From Myxocyprinus asiaticus (taxonomy: Eukaryota > Chordata > Actinopteri > Cypriniformes > Catostomidae), in contig NC_059346.1 in assembly GCF_019703515.2 (NCBI RefSeq), forward strand, positions 14,353,001 to 14,417,000: a DNA stretch of 64,000 nt. The letters are read 5' to 3'. Every line of letters starts with the position of its first letter. The stretch's first letter is position 1. The notes beneath the pieces were generated by a model that made no database searches, was not told where the DNA came from, and saw only the letters and a program-made list of their open reading frames with translations. Positions 54,935-64,000 of this stretch are shown piece by piece. The translations under genes and the position numbers were made by a program.

Positions 54935-55410
54935 ACTTGTTTGGGTCATTCACAATGAGTCATGGGAGCAGGGCCATAGCTAGTGGAGTGAAAGGTGATA
55001 ACGATTCTAGGGGCCCAAAGGTCCAGGGGGCCTCACAACAAATTCAAAACTGTATTTTTTGAATAGGTAAGGGGCCCAGAGCAATATAAAGTCAGGGGGC
55101 CCAGAATTCCTTACTACGGCCTTGCATGGGAGTTTGACAGTCGCTGCACAGCTCATTTGACACACTGTGTTGGCCGCAGTTCTCTGATTGGTGGATATTT
55201 CACTTCAGGATCATGTTGTTCTTTACCAGGAATTCTGCAGTTAAACATGTATTTAAAAATGATGTTGAAATAACGACAAAAGACTGATGGCTTCAATAGA
55301 AGCATATTCCATTGATTAACATCTTCAGCTCCGGAGGTCTGTCTTTAAAGGTTTATAAGATATCGTTAAAAGTAAATTTGCCTATGGAGAAAATTAATTG
55401 GATTTTTACT
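54935..55410 (+). repeat. Composite repeat family, 3' block, copy B
   Basis: Matches copy A at 51775-52115 in order: GTCATTCACAATGAGTCATG, TGGCCGCAGTTCTCTGATTG, TGATGGCTTCAATAGAAGCA and GGTCTGTCTTTAAAGGTTTA. A 156-bp hAT-type MITE (54969-55124) was inserted into it. Confidence 0.7.
54969..55124. mobile_element. hAT-type MITE, 156 bp
   Basis: Starts CAGGGCCATAGCTAG and ends CTACGGCCTTG, inverted apart from small differences. CATGGGAG flanks both sides (54961-54968 and 55125-55132), a perfect eight-base duplication. Copy A of the surrounding repeat lacks the insertion, which confirms the boundaries. Confidence 0.88.
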
Positions 55411-55840
55411 TCTAGAACCAGATTGTTGTGCTCTATAGGCTTCAGTTCCGATATAGCCATGAACAGTGATTTGATACTTGCCATTCGGTTGCAGGGGGAG
55501 GGAGATACTCATTGTAGAGAGCATTTTATTGGACAAAATATTTTGTAGTGAAGAGTAAGTCATAAATATTTTTGGTACACTATCATATAGGTGGCCTCAA
55601 AGCTAATAAACATGGACTAAAAGCCACGAAAATATAATTTCATGTAATTTGTTGATCATTGATTTAATGTCGATGAAATGTTGAAATGATTGCATGTGTG
55701 AAGCACATTGAAAGGATGTTTGCACAGTAAGAACTACATATGTAAAAAGATGGAACAAGTTCATTCAACCTTCACAACAACATCACAAAATAGATCAAAT
55801 ACATTGCATTCCCTGTCCTACTTTGTCTCCATTTCAGCAG

Positions 55841-56092
55841 TCATCTCTTTCTTTGGTTCAGTTGTAAATGCTTTTTAGCATTCAGCTGTGTAGTCATGTG
55901 TATCCTGGTATGTCTTTCACACCAGTGGAGGGCGTTCCACAGCACTAGAGTCTTTTCACGGGCTGCTGTGATCTCCTGACCCCTGCTGAGTGGTGTCTTT
56001 TCAAGTGTCTGCCACAGTGTTGTCTCCTCTACAGGTCTTAAGGACCCACCCTTGGTCTGGGGGTCAACCGTCACCCCAGTGTCCTGTTCCCA
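55841..56092 (-). CDS. Candidate terminal coding exon of a host gene
   Basis: On the minus strand a good splice acceptor (CCATTATTTCCTTTGTAG) ends at 56093. It is followed by an open frame of 83 codons to TGA at 55841-55843, starting in phase 0 with WEQDTGVTVDPQTKGGS. Further on it reads EETTLWQTLEKTPLSRGQEI, REKTLVLWNALHWCERH and LNAKKHLQLNQRKR. Composition is that of a normal soluble, charged protein, and there is no repeat similarity elsewhere in the window. An ATTAAA lies about 180 bp downstream of the stop and could direct polyadenylation. I do not recognise the protein. Upstream exons would be at higher coordinates, but none was identified with confidence. It could also be an old processed or transposon-derived fragment. 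Confidence 0.45.
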   Translation of the reverse strand, partial: WEQDTGVTVDPQTKGGSLRPVEETTLWQTLEKTPLSRGQEITAAREKTLVLWNALHWCERHTRIHMTTQLNAKKHLQLNQRKR

Positions 56093-56109
56093 CTACAAAG
56101 GAAATAATG

Positions 56110-57285
56110 GAGAGACAATCATTCAGATGTTGCTCTAGTCAGATGAGAGAGATTTTCACAGCATGTTTTGAGACTCTTTGTTTCTTCCAAATAGTCACCA
56201 GTAAAATGTCAACTCTCTTTTAATTTAGAAAATCAACTTTATTTACAGATTTTACTCTCTTCACATTTGCATTTAGGAGAGTAAAAAATTATTTTTGAAA
56301 GATTGTGACTGCATGTGTGTCGATGGTGTAAAGCAATAAGAACACCCCTTTACCATAGTAAAATCACTGTAACGAATAGCCTTGAATGGCTTATTACTTA
56401 CAAAATGGTTGCAAGAGCAATATGAAATGTGTTGTCAGTGATTGGTCAGTTTGTACGGTGCTGTGGAGGTCAAGAACAGAACATTTGCTGTGTAAATGAC
56501 TGAAAGTTGTTTCCCCAGTGTGAGGGAACCGCAGGTCAAGCAGATGCAGCTGATGGAACTAAGTGTGTGGCTGAAGTCTTATAAAAAATGGGCCATAATT
56601 CATTTACTGCATTGCAGCAACGGTGTCCCCTGGGAGCCAATGGAAATATATGAGCAGGGACTGGATAATAAATACAGAACACGGATCAAAAGATAAAAAG
56701 TTGACATTTGGTAGGTTTCCAAAATGACATTTGCCCAGGTCATTTGCTCAGCATCTTACAGTTTGCACCCTGAGGGGGAAGACTCGGCCACCCATCCACC
56801 ACTCATTCTCTTGGGTGCAAGAGACCTGGGCGGGGGGGGGGGGGATGGGGTCCATCATTTACTCTGTCAGTCCCCATCATTCTTCGCCTCTATCCTGCCT
56901 GCCAGGCCTCATTTAAATCCATCAGTTCTGTTGCTTCATTCATCCTGTCATTGTGCTGTCATTCACTCATTCATTGTGTCACCATTCATCCCGTCATCTC
57001 AGACAGTATGCAGCACAGTCACTGTCACATTTCAGAGGGCGTTTCTTCCACTGTCTCTCGTTATTTTCCCTGATGTTCATCTGGCATTGTGTATTGCACT
57101 TGTACTGCATTACAGTGAATTTAAGTAGTTCATAAATAACATGGACATGAACTTATTCAACATCAAGATTTTAGATTTGAATTTATATGAATGTCTGAAG
57201 TGACAGTTTATATATTAGATGCTGTGACTGGTCACCATTTCTTTCAGTTTTTCACCATTTTCAATCAGCTTTTAGATTTTTTGCT
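56110..57285. other. Non-coding gap, possible intron
   Basis: If the exon at 55841-56092 is real, this would be intron sequence of that gene. A G run (56832-56846) and CATT/CATTC-rich sequence near 56920-57000 are present. No second exon is supported. Confidence 0.35.
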
Positions 57286-57289
57286 GGTA

Positions 57290-57480
57290 ACTTAAAGGTG
57301 CACTCAGTCATTTTAAGAATTTATAATAATGGTAATTTTGAAACATACATATGTATAAAATTTTGACCACTTACATGAGATGAATTGTCCAGTCATATCA
57401 GTTACCTTATTAAAGCTGTTTTATTTTACATGGAGAGGGTCCCCTCATGGGGCCTGCCATGCTAGAATCACATGACCTGC
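57290..57480 (+). repeat. Dispersed repeat, 'gtgcactcagt' family
   Basis: AAAGGTGCACTCAGTCATTT, then TGTCCAGTCATATCAGTTAC, AAAGCTGTTTTATTTTACAT and CCTGCCATGCTAGAATCAC. It matches 25469-25700 and the partial copy at 1110. Confidence 0.65.
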
Positions 57481-57668
57481 CGAATACTACTCAATCTCAA
57501 TAATCACCCTGTTAATGGAAATTTTTACTCATGGATTAAATTAATCATGGCTTACTGTGAACAGTGATTTTATACACTGGAATCGGTAACTAAAAACTAT
57601 TGTTTGAATGATGTAGCATCCATGCCCCTAAGTGTCAGTGTAAGTCCAACAAATCATATTAAAAAAAT

Positions 57669-57925
57669 CGTCCTGGTTACTTTCGTAACCTCCGTTCCCT
57701 GATGGAGGGAACGAGAAGTTGTGTCGATGTAGTGACACTAGGGGTCACTCTTGGAGCCCTAAACAACCCTGATCTTTGAAAAAAGGCCAATGGGAATTGG
57801 CGAGTGGTATTTGCATGCCACTCCCCCGGACATATGGGAATAAAAGGAGCTGGTATGCAAACACTCATTCAGGTTTTGTGCTGAGGAGCCGAGACAAGGT
57901 CCCGGCCATTTCAGCGGGTAGTTCA
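57669..57925 (+). repeat. DIRS right inverted terminal repeat, copy 3
   Basis: On the plus strand this reads CGTCCTGGTTACTTTCGTAA, then TTGTGTCGATGTAGTGACAC, AATTGGCGAGTGGTATTTGC and GGAATAAAAGGAGCTGGTAT. It is the inverse of the left terminal repeat at 59483-59659. The outer base triplet here is GAT on the minus strand, where copy 1 has GTT. Confidence 0.8.
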
Positions 57926-57949
57926 GCATTGTGGCAAAGGGACACAATG

Positions 57950-58050
57950 TCTCGTTCCCTCCATCAGGGAACGGAGATTATGAAAGTAAACAGGACGTTC
58001 CCTATCTGTCACTCACTCGACGTTGTGTTGATGTAGTGACACTAGGGGTC
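57950..58050. repeat. DIRS internal complementary region, copy 3
   Basis: One half (CTCGTTCCCTCCATCAGGGA to CAGGACG at 57997) is the inverse of the element's right outer end at 57669-57715. The other half (TTCCCTATCTGTCACTCACT onward from 57998) is the inverse of the left outer end. The junction at 57997/57998 equals the two ends joined, exactly as in copy 1. Confidence 0.85.
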
Positions 58051-58342
58051 CCTATACAAAATGCCATGACTACTGAACTGTGTTACGTGGACTAGCGGTG
58101 CGAGACAGGCAGACCTCTGTGTGCCTCGTAGCCAGCGCACCAGGCCGCACGTAACCTCCCCCAACGCTCTTATGAGTGTTGAACGGTCCTTCTGAAACAA
58201 GTCGACTGCCCAACAAATAGGGGGGGCGGCATGTCCTGAGTGTGACATCAATGACCCGGTGGACGATCCTCTGTTTGGAGACAGCGCTTTCTTTCCGCTG
58301 TCCACCAAAGCAGACAAAGAGCTGCTCGGAGCTTCTTAAGCT

Positions 58343-58981
58343 CTATGTGTGATCCAAATAGATGTGTAAAGCACGCACCGGACACAGCAACGCCAAAGCT
58401 GGGTCTGCCTCCTCCTGGGGCAGCACTTGCAGGTTCACCACCTGATCCCTAAAGCCTGGTCTGGGTCTCAGGATCATGTGAGAGTAGCCCGGACCGAACT
58501 CCAGGCACGTTTCGCTGGCAGCGAACGCCTGCAGTTCCCCTACCCTCTTGATGGAAATGAGCACAGTCAGGAGTGCAGTCTTCAAAGAGAGTGCCTTAAG
58601 TTCAGCTGCCTCCAGGGGCTCGAAGAGGGCTCCCCGTAGACCCCGAAGGACTACAGAGAGGTCCCATGAGGGGATAAGATGCGGTCTGGAGGGATTCAAC
58701 CTCCTAGCGCCTCTCAGGAACCTGATGATCAGGTCGTGCTTCCCTAAGGACTTACCGTCCACTGTGTCGTGGTGTGCCGCTATAGCGACTACATACACCT
58801 TCAAGGTGGAGGGGGACAGCTGCTCCTCCAGCCTCTCCTGCAGGAAGGAAAGCACCGATCCGACTGCGCATCTCTGGGGGTCTTCGCGTCGGGAAGAACA
58901 CCACTTAGCGAACAGATGCCACTTCAAAGCATACAGGCGCCTAGTTGAGGGAGCCGTAGCCTGAGTGATCGTGTCTACCAC
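58343..58981 (-). pseudogene. DIRS-like tyrosine recombinase, truncated
   Basis: The frame starts MVDTITQATAPSTRRLYALK and includes FLQERLEEQLSPSTLKVYV, GKHDLIIRFLRGARRLNP and the first catalytic Arg in SIKRVGELQAF. It reads through NLQVLPQEEADPALALL, the position where copy 2 has its first stop. It ends at TAG (58343-58345) after YLDHT, where copies 1 and 2 read Gln. Downstream, sequence like LFVCFGGQRK continues briefly, but the segment with H-x-x-R and the Tyr is missing. The core-binding domain is the best preserved of the three copies. Confidence 0.88.
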
Positions 58982-59250
58982 CGCAGGTATGAGGCCGTGC
59001 TAACTGGCACGGCCTCATACCCGTAGGTAGAAGGACCGAGGCGGGGAGCCGCTGGGGTAGCTTGCTTTCTTACGAATGCAAGCCGTGACCGGAACGTTGC
59101 CATGGTCATGTTCTCACAATGAGGACAAGACCCAACCACGAATGATGTCTCTGCGTAGGCAGCACCCAGACACGTAAGACAGCGATCGTGGCCGTCAGAA
59201 GCGGAGAGATAATGACTGCAACCAGGAATAACACACAAACGGAAAGGCAT
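58975..59250 (-). pseudogene. DIRS-like gag N-terminal Cys/His domain
   Basis: From ATG 59250 the frame reads MPFRLCVIPGCSHYL, then DGHDRCLTCLG and SCPHCENMTMATFRSRLAF, giving paired Cys/His clusters (C-x4-C, H-x2-C-x2-C, C-x2-C) of the N-terminal zinc-binding domain of fish DIRS gag. After GPSTYGYEAVP it enters the junction hairpin and stops at 58975. This domain is missing from copies 1 and 2. It probably binds nucleic acid or organises particles; the exact role is unknown. Confidence 0.8.
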
Positions 59251-59482
59251 CTTTAAAAAGACGTTCCGTGTGTGCCACTCTTTTAGAATGAAAATATACT
59301 CTTTTTAGAATATACTCTTTTTGTTATTCTGCCAAAGCGCCCAGGGGCGTTCTCTGCAGTCCATGAGTGCAGAGGGGGAGAAGCCGCTGAAATGTGCCAT
59401 AAAATCCATCAGATGAGGTGAATGAACTCGTGGATGAATTCAACTTCAGTGAATAGAACCGCTCGGCTCCGAAGAGAACCAG

Positions 59483-59659
59483 AAGAGTGGTTGCATACCA
59501 GCTCCTTTTATACCCGTATGTCGGGGGGAGTGGGATGCAAATTCCACTCGCCAATTCCCATTGGCCTTTTTTCAAAGTTCAGAGGTGTTTAGGGCTCCCA
59601 AGAGTGACCCCAAGTGTCACTACATCGACACAACGTCAAGTGAGTGACAGATAGGGAAC
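59483..59659 (-). repeat. DIRS left inverted terminal repeat, copy 3
   Basis: Starts GTTCCCTATCTGTCACTCAC on the minus strand, then TTGTGTCGATGTAGTGACAC, CACTCTTGGGAGCCCTAAAC, GGGTATAAAAGGAGCTGGTA. It matches the first 95 bp of copy 2 and the inverse of the right repeats of copies 1 and 3. Confidence 0.85.
59504..59513 (-). promoter_or_regulatory. TATA box in the DIRS left terminal repeat
   Basis: GTATAAAAGG on the minus strand lies about 145 bp inside the left end and about 255 bp upstream of the gag start at 59250. It is also conserved in the right repeat of copy 1 (6662-6671). It is the likely core promoter of the element's RNA; the start site would be about 30 bp downstream. Confidence 0.65.
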
Positions 59660-60090
59660 TAAGCGCACCCTTACAGCTGAAGTGTGTAATTTTTCCAATG
59701 ATAAAATACTTCATTCTATCCCCAGAGGTTAAACAGGGGTGGAACAGCACCTCCAATTCCAAAAAGAAAAACTAGTCCAGACTGTTTCGCGTCAGAACCG
59801 GTTCAGCTATATTTGCCTAGAGCGGCACTATTTTAAGTGCACACCCATTCTGCCTTTCTATGCTGCCTGCTTCAAGCAATTCAGACAGTGGGAAGTAACG
59901 TTTGAACCCCTCCACCCCTCTTGCGGTTCAGCCCATAAACCCCCCCCCCCCACCCCCATCCCCATCCCTGCCTATCGCAGCTTAATATCCAGAGACAACT
60001 ATAAATAAGCCCTTTGTAGGTTGATTTCTGTGAAAAGTGTGACTTTTTGGCGCTATCAAAACATTATTCTGTTTGTTTGAGCATCCCGAC

Positions 60091-60258
60091 CAGGGCCGTA
60101 TTAACAGCTGCAGGGGGGCCCCGAATTCCCAGGGTGCACCCTATTCTCCCCTGTTGATGTTAGTTGAAGGACGCGTATGTACCGCATGGTCATGTAGTGA
60201 CAACGCCGCCCAGTGAAACGGTAAGCCTGTGTCCTCAGAATACCTTAATGCGGCCCTG
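60091..60258. mobile_element. hAT-type MITE, 168 bp
   Basis: Starts CAGGGCCGTATTAAC and ends TTAATGCGGCCCTG, inverted copies. Flanking octamers ATCCCGAC (60083-60090) and ATCCAGAC (60259-60266) match at seven of eight bases, consistent with an aged hAT duplication. Ends are related to the MITE at 54969-55124. Confidence 0.75.
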
Positions 60259-60266
60259 ATCCAGAC

Positions 60267-61260
60267 CAGCGTGACCCAGCAACATTGGCTCAATCAGTGG
60301 TGCGTCTTACGCAAGTTTTAGTCCAGACTATCTGTTTGGGCAAATGGGGGGAGTGTTCAGGAGACTTTTTGGTAAATAATCATTAGTTTTGGAATTTTGT
60401 TAGGTGACAGAGTGGCACAGAAATGACACACTTTAGATTTACATAATTCAGCAGTGTAACAAAATTCATTCTTAACAAATATTGCTGTCTTCAAGTGAAG
60501 CTGGGAAGCTCCTACGTCCGAGTTGGCATTCATTATTATGACAAGTCAGACACAAAATACTACAAAAGATGCCAAACTAAAACCAATACACAATAAATGA
60601 CAGCAAAAGCTCATATTTCCAGTACCAGTAAATAAGCATAAGCAAATACACCTACACCACTTTTACACTACTTACATGATTGATTAATGCACGGTATCTA
60701 ACAAATTATTCATTTATTTGCATTAAATAAACCGTGAAGGGTGAGTAATTAACTTTACATTAGTTGACTATTATTATAAAATATTATTAAATATTATTAA
60801 AATAAATCACTGAAAGTAAAAAAGATTAGCAAAATCATTACTTTCCATCACCGTTTATGTCAAAATGTCCCTTCCATTGTCACAACTCTGCAACTGGGGT
60901 ATCATCTAAAATTCAGAGTTCCCCACTTGTAAATATGACTCTACTTGAAGGCTGCATACATACTTTTGTTCCTCGATTAAGCATGATGTAATTAAAAACT
61001 GAATGTATAAAACAAGAATTAGAAAAATATTGCATGTAGTAGTTTTAAATGGAGTATTAACATGTTTCACTGGTGTCATTGCTTGAAATGATTAGTTTCA
61101 GGCATCTGATCATCACGTCTATGTGCACCTCCTCCTTCCGCTAAATTATCAGTTGTCCATTAATATGCTCATTGTTTATTTCGTTCTTTTTTTGATTTTT
61201 GCTTTATTTTTGGTCTTTGTTTTTGCAATACTAGTGGCTCTTAGTGAAAAAAACCTCTCT
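60267..61260. other. AT-rich non-coding sequence
   Basis: No gene, repeat terminus or coding signal recognised; long AT-rich stretches. Confidence 0.45.
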
Positions 61261-62760
61261 AATTCCACCTGACAATGTAAGTGTAATTAAAGTGCAATTA
61301 CTTATTCATAATTTCTGCCAAATTCTGTCAATAGCCATGTGGTAGCAGCCCTCACAGATGAGACAGAGCTTGGGCGCATACGAACACTCCATTTCAAATT
61401 GAAGCCGGTCTGGCCCTGAGGGCTCTGAAATATAGGAAGAAAAAGTCAGACCACGCTTACCACGGTCTCCAGAGCTGCTCCTTCAGTAAAGTAATTAGGT
61501 CTTATTCTCTTGTGCACAATGGAGGCTTTTCTGTACTGCGGGAGGTGGGTAACAATTGCAGGTTGGATCTGGCCTCTCTTTTTTCCCCCCAAATCTACAG
61601 TTTCTCTTGGTAGATGCATCAGGCCAGGAAGTGTGTATTTAGTGTGTATTAAGGGGTCGGTCCGGTGCACAATAAAACTGAAATTAGAGAGGCAGAGAGA
61701 GAGCCAGCTGTGACACAGGTCGCCTTGTTCAGACACATATGCATAATGGATCGCTTTCATTCTGCAGCCATCACATTTGCACACGAGAGAAGGGGGAAGA
61801 GCGGGAGCAAGAGAGAGAGAGAGAGGGAGAACAAATGGGCATGGCTGTTAAATTAAGTGTGGAATGAATGCATTATGAGCTATTAGGGCACAGAAAAGGA
61901 GTGTCCTAAAAAACAAAGGCACATAATTGCAAATTCTGATGCTAGATTGGGTTCCAATCCCAACGGCATGTCTTTCGGCCACAAAATCCCCCATGTGCTC
62001 CGGAGGCCGGATTTGGAATGGAATGGGGTTGTCGGGGTGACTGCTTTGTACAGAAGGGGTGGAAAGGGTGGCATAAGCTCTTTTTCCATTTCCAGCATTT
62101 AGGTCAAATTTTACCTCTGGTCCTCAGTCCATTTGGCCCTGCTGCTCTAGCGAAGGTGCCCAAAGCCACAGGGTGGAATTCTGGCATTTTCTAGAGTCAC
62201 ACACCCCGTCGAGCAGAGATCAGCCCCAGCGTGAGATTTCCTTAGCCTTGGACTAATTGTCTAAAATGCAGTGTTACCTCTCAGCACGCCTCTTTCTGTC
62301 TTAATAGGTAAGCAACCCACTCTTGTATCAGAGTTTCAGGTGTTTTCTCTGTTTAGCTGCATTCTCCAGGGAGCTGCGACCTGAATGGATTAGGCCACGT
62401 TTAGATGGATGACTGCTGGCGACCAAAGCTTTAAATGTATTAATCCCTCTCTTATCAAGCAGGAAATGATGAATCGGCTGAGCCTACTCCAGGCTAACCT
62501 CTGCTGTCATTTGAACAGAATCAAAGCTTTAAATCACACACACTGCAGCACCTGGCGATGTGTGTGTGTGTACTGTGCCCTGTTTTAGAGTGATTTAGTA
62601 ATGCTTTGATGGGGTGAGGGGGGGTTAGGAAATGAGTATGAAAACTAAATTAAGAATTCTACGTAGACTTTGATAAATAGAATTGCTGACTAGGGAAACT
62701 TCTTGCGGCTGTTGTCGTGCTCAATCCAATCTGATAAATTCCCCCATGGCTACAAACTAG
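61261..62760. other. Repeat-poor non-coding block
   Basis: Higher GC than its surroundings, with no transposon signatures. It contains GTAAGTGTAATTAAAGTGCA near 61277, a GA-rich tract (61795-61830) and a GT run (62560-62570). Open frames on both strands lack domains. It could be conserved regulatory or intronic DNA, but nothing decides this from sequence alone. Confidence 0.3.
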
Positions 62761-63462
62761 GAGCAGCAGTCAATCAGTGCCTTAATAGCCTCTTTTTCAT
62801 GTGAATTACTTGCTTTATGGCCCTCTCTGGCACCTGTACTCTATTCCTAAATGCCCTTGCCCTGTACTTCAGGGTGTACTTCCAAATAAAAAGGAGCATC
62901 AGCAATTCTATTACTCCCTCAGAGGAGGAGACATTCAAGATTCTACTGTTCTTCTTGTTTAATGGAGTTTTATATACTAGGTTTGGGAGGAGGAAGGTCA
63001 TTTAATCCAACCAATCACATCACCAGAGTAAGCGTACAAAAACAGCCGCTTACCTCTACATGGCGTCGAGTCTTCCGGTATTAGGCTCCGCCCATTGCTC
63101 ACGAACAGACCCATGCAAGCGACCATCTGATGCAACTTCGCTGCAAAGCATTCGCCTTCAGCAGAACAGCAGTTCCATCCAAACAACCTTGTCATTCAAC
63201 AGAAGCTGCCACAGCAGCTCATTTGTTTTCGCAATACTGACTGCCACCACATTAAGTGTTACATTTTTACTCTTTCTTTCTATGCTCCATTCGCCAAAGC
63301 AGTTTATAGCATGAAGTTGCTTCCGCAAACTGGCTGCTTCGGCACCGTATACATGTGAAACAGCGCTGCTACAAACTTCCACTCAGCTCTACACTATAAC
63401 ATGTCTTTCCCTCCTTCTGTCAGGACAAACACTTCACACTATCACTTTATTTAGTACTTTAT
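62761..63462. other. Non-coding gap
   Basis: Frames overlapping on both strands near 62774-63005 have no domain. No repeat boundaries were identified. Confidence 0.35.
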
Positions 63463-63882
63463 TAAGTATAAGACATTAAGTATAGCCACAAGACATAAAC
63501 AATATGTGTGTTAATATGATTTTAATGTGATAAAATCACTTACTAACCTTTTCTGTGTAAAGTTAGACAATTTTACAACTTCGTTGCCATGACGATGTAA
63601 TGTCAACAAACCCTACAACTACTGTAAAAATGACAATTTAAACAACTGTACAGCTCAAATAATACATGAGTTTTAACAGAAGAATTTATGTAAGTGTTTT
63701 TTAAAGTTATAAGCTTCACATTTCTGCCTTTAAACCCTTCAAAAATTGGCCCCATTCACTTGCATTGTAAGTGCCTCACAGTAACCTCGATTTTTGCTTT
63801 TTGTAAAGGAAAGGAGGGATGAGTCGAAATGCTGTCAATTGAGCTTAACTTGTATTGAACCCAGAATATTCCTTTAAGGTCA
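63463..63882 (+). repeat. TIR repeat family, left end missing
   Basis: TATAGCCACAAGACATAAAC, CATGACGATGTAATGTC, AATAATACATGAGTTTTAAC and AATTGGCCCCATTCACTTGC follow the same order as 22795-23050. It ends TTGAACCCAGAATATTCC, the inverse of the start at 22583. The inner stretch from GTGCCTCACAGTAACC to the end also mirrors the start of the other copy, suggesting an inverted repeat of about 150 bp. Confidence 0.7.
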
Positions 63883-64000
63883 ACATGTGTTCAGTGAGTT
63901 GTATCTTAGCCCCTGGGCATTAGATGTAGAAATGTGTAATAGCTTTATGTAGCCAAGACATAAAGAAATGTGTCTATATAGAAACTAACTTTTAAAAATA

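Larger units (their letters stand above)
57669..59659 (-). mobile_element. DIRS-like retrotransposon, copy 3, compact with both ends
   Basis: The left end is at 59659 (minus strand GTTCCCTATCTGTCACTCAC), then a left terminal repeat with TATA box, a gag N-terminus (59250), a deletion junction near 58980, most of a recombinase (58981-58343), an internal complementary region (57950-58050) and the right terminal repeat to 57669. The whole of pol and most of gag are missing. At 1991 bp it is a deletion derivative that keeps all terminal signals, so it could in principle have been mobilised in trans. The recombinase carries a nonsense codon and lacks its C-terminus. Confidence 0.9.

Noticed and set aside
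58427..58964. Plus-strand frames opposite the recombinase of DIRS copy 3
   Set aside because: Antisense shadows of the minus-strand recombinase.
61446..61856. Frames on both strands considered as exons
   Set aside because: No splice signals in phase, composition near random, and overlapping frames on opposite strands.
62774..63005. 75-codon minus-strand frame and its plus-strand partner
   Set aside because: No domain and no splice or transcript evidence; both strands are open at similar length.

Overview
The window is vertebrate DNA, almost certainly from a teleost fish and probably a cyprinid or near relative. It is AT-rich and has long CA and TA microsatellites. It is crowded with repeat types characteristic of fish genomes: DIRS-like tyrosine-recombinase retrotransposons, a fish L1, a Gypsy element with short LTRs, Tc1 transposons, hAT and Harbinger-like MITEs, and a tRNA-derived SINE. 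There are no operons, ribosome binding sites or other prokaryotic signals. Nearly every protein-coding signal belongs to a decayed transposable element. Family assignments come from motifs and recalled family knowledge; no database search was run.

Layout. 1-1760: mostly unrecognised sequence with a SINE-like copy. 1763-6841: DIRS-like copy 1 (gag, RT/RNase H/Dam-like pol and tyrosine recombinase, all broken) with its internal complementary region and right terminal repeat. About 7590-12415: an L1 on the minus strand with ORF1, ORF2 and a 280-bp tandem duplication. 13.6-17 kb: microsatellites, a duplicated 115-bp block and a Harbinger-like MITE. 17497-21053: a complete-ended Gypsy LTR element (155-bp LTRs, 5-bp target duplication AACGC) without an integrase core. 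22.5-24.5 kb: a terminal-inverted-repeat family and a 5'-truncated LINE. 24.9-28.9 kb: nested, mostly unclassified DNA elements and TA microsatellites. 31-34 kb: a Tc1 fragment and a full-length Tc1 copy. 35.6-37.8 kb: a three-level nest (Harbinger-like element, then a MITE, then Tc1). 40.5-40.9 kb: a SINE with a 13-bp target duplication. 42.5-43.4 kb: a hAT MITE. 43550-47943: a hAT element carrying DIRS-like copy 2, which holds the longest open frame in the window (565 codons, RT with YLDD). 49.5-50.6 kb: a roughly 79-bp tandem array. 50.9-51.8 kb: a fold-back element built from Tc1 transposase remnants. 53.4-55.4 kb: a second copy of a composite repeat with MITE insertions. 55841-56092: the one good candidate for a host exon (minus strand). 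57669-59659: DIRS-like copy 3, compact, with both ends present. The rest, to 64 kb, is mostly unique-looking non-coding DNA.

The most coherent system is the DIRS-like family. Three differently damaged copies together show the whole architecture: a left terminal repeat with a TATA box, a gag with Cys/His clusters, a pol with RT, RNase H and a Dam-like region, an overlapping tyrosine recombinase, an internal complementary region that reproduces the joined circle ends, and an inverted right terminal repeat ending at GTT. None of the three copies appears able to move by itself. I found no convincing new biological system. The most distinctive observations are the compact DIRS copy with a perfect hairpin at its deletion junction, the fold-back Tc1 derivative, the tandemly duplicated ORF1 end in the L1, and the unassigned host-like exon.
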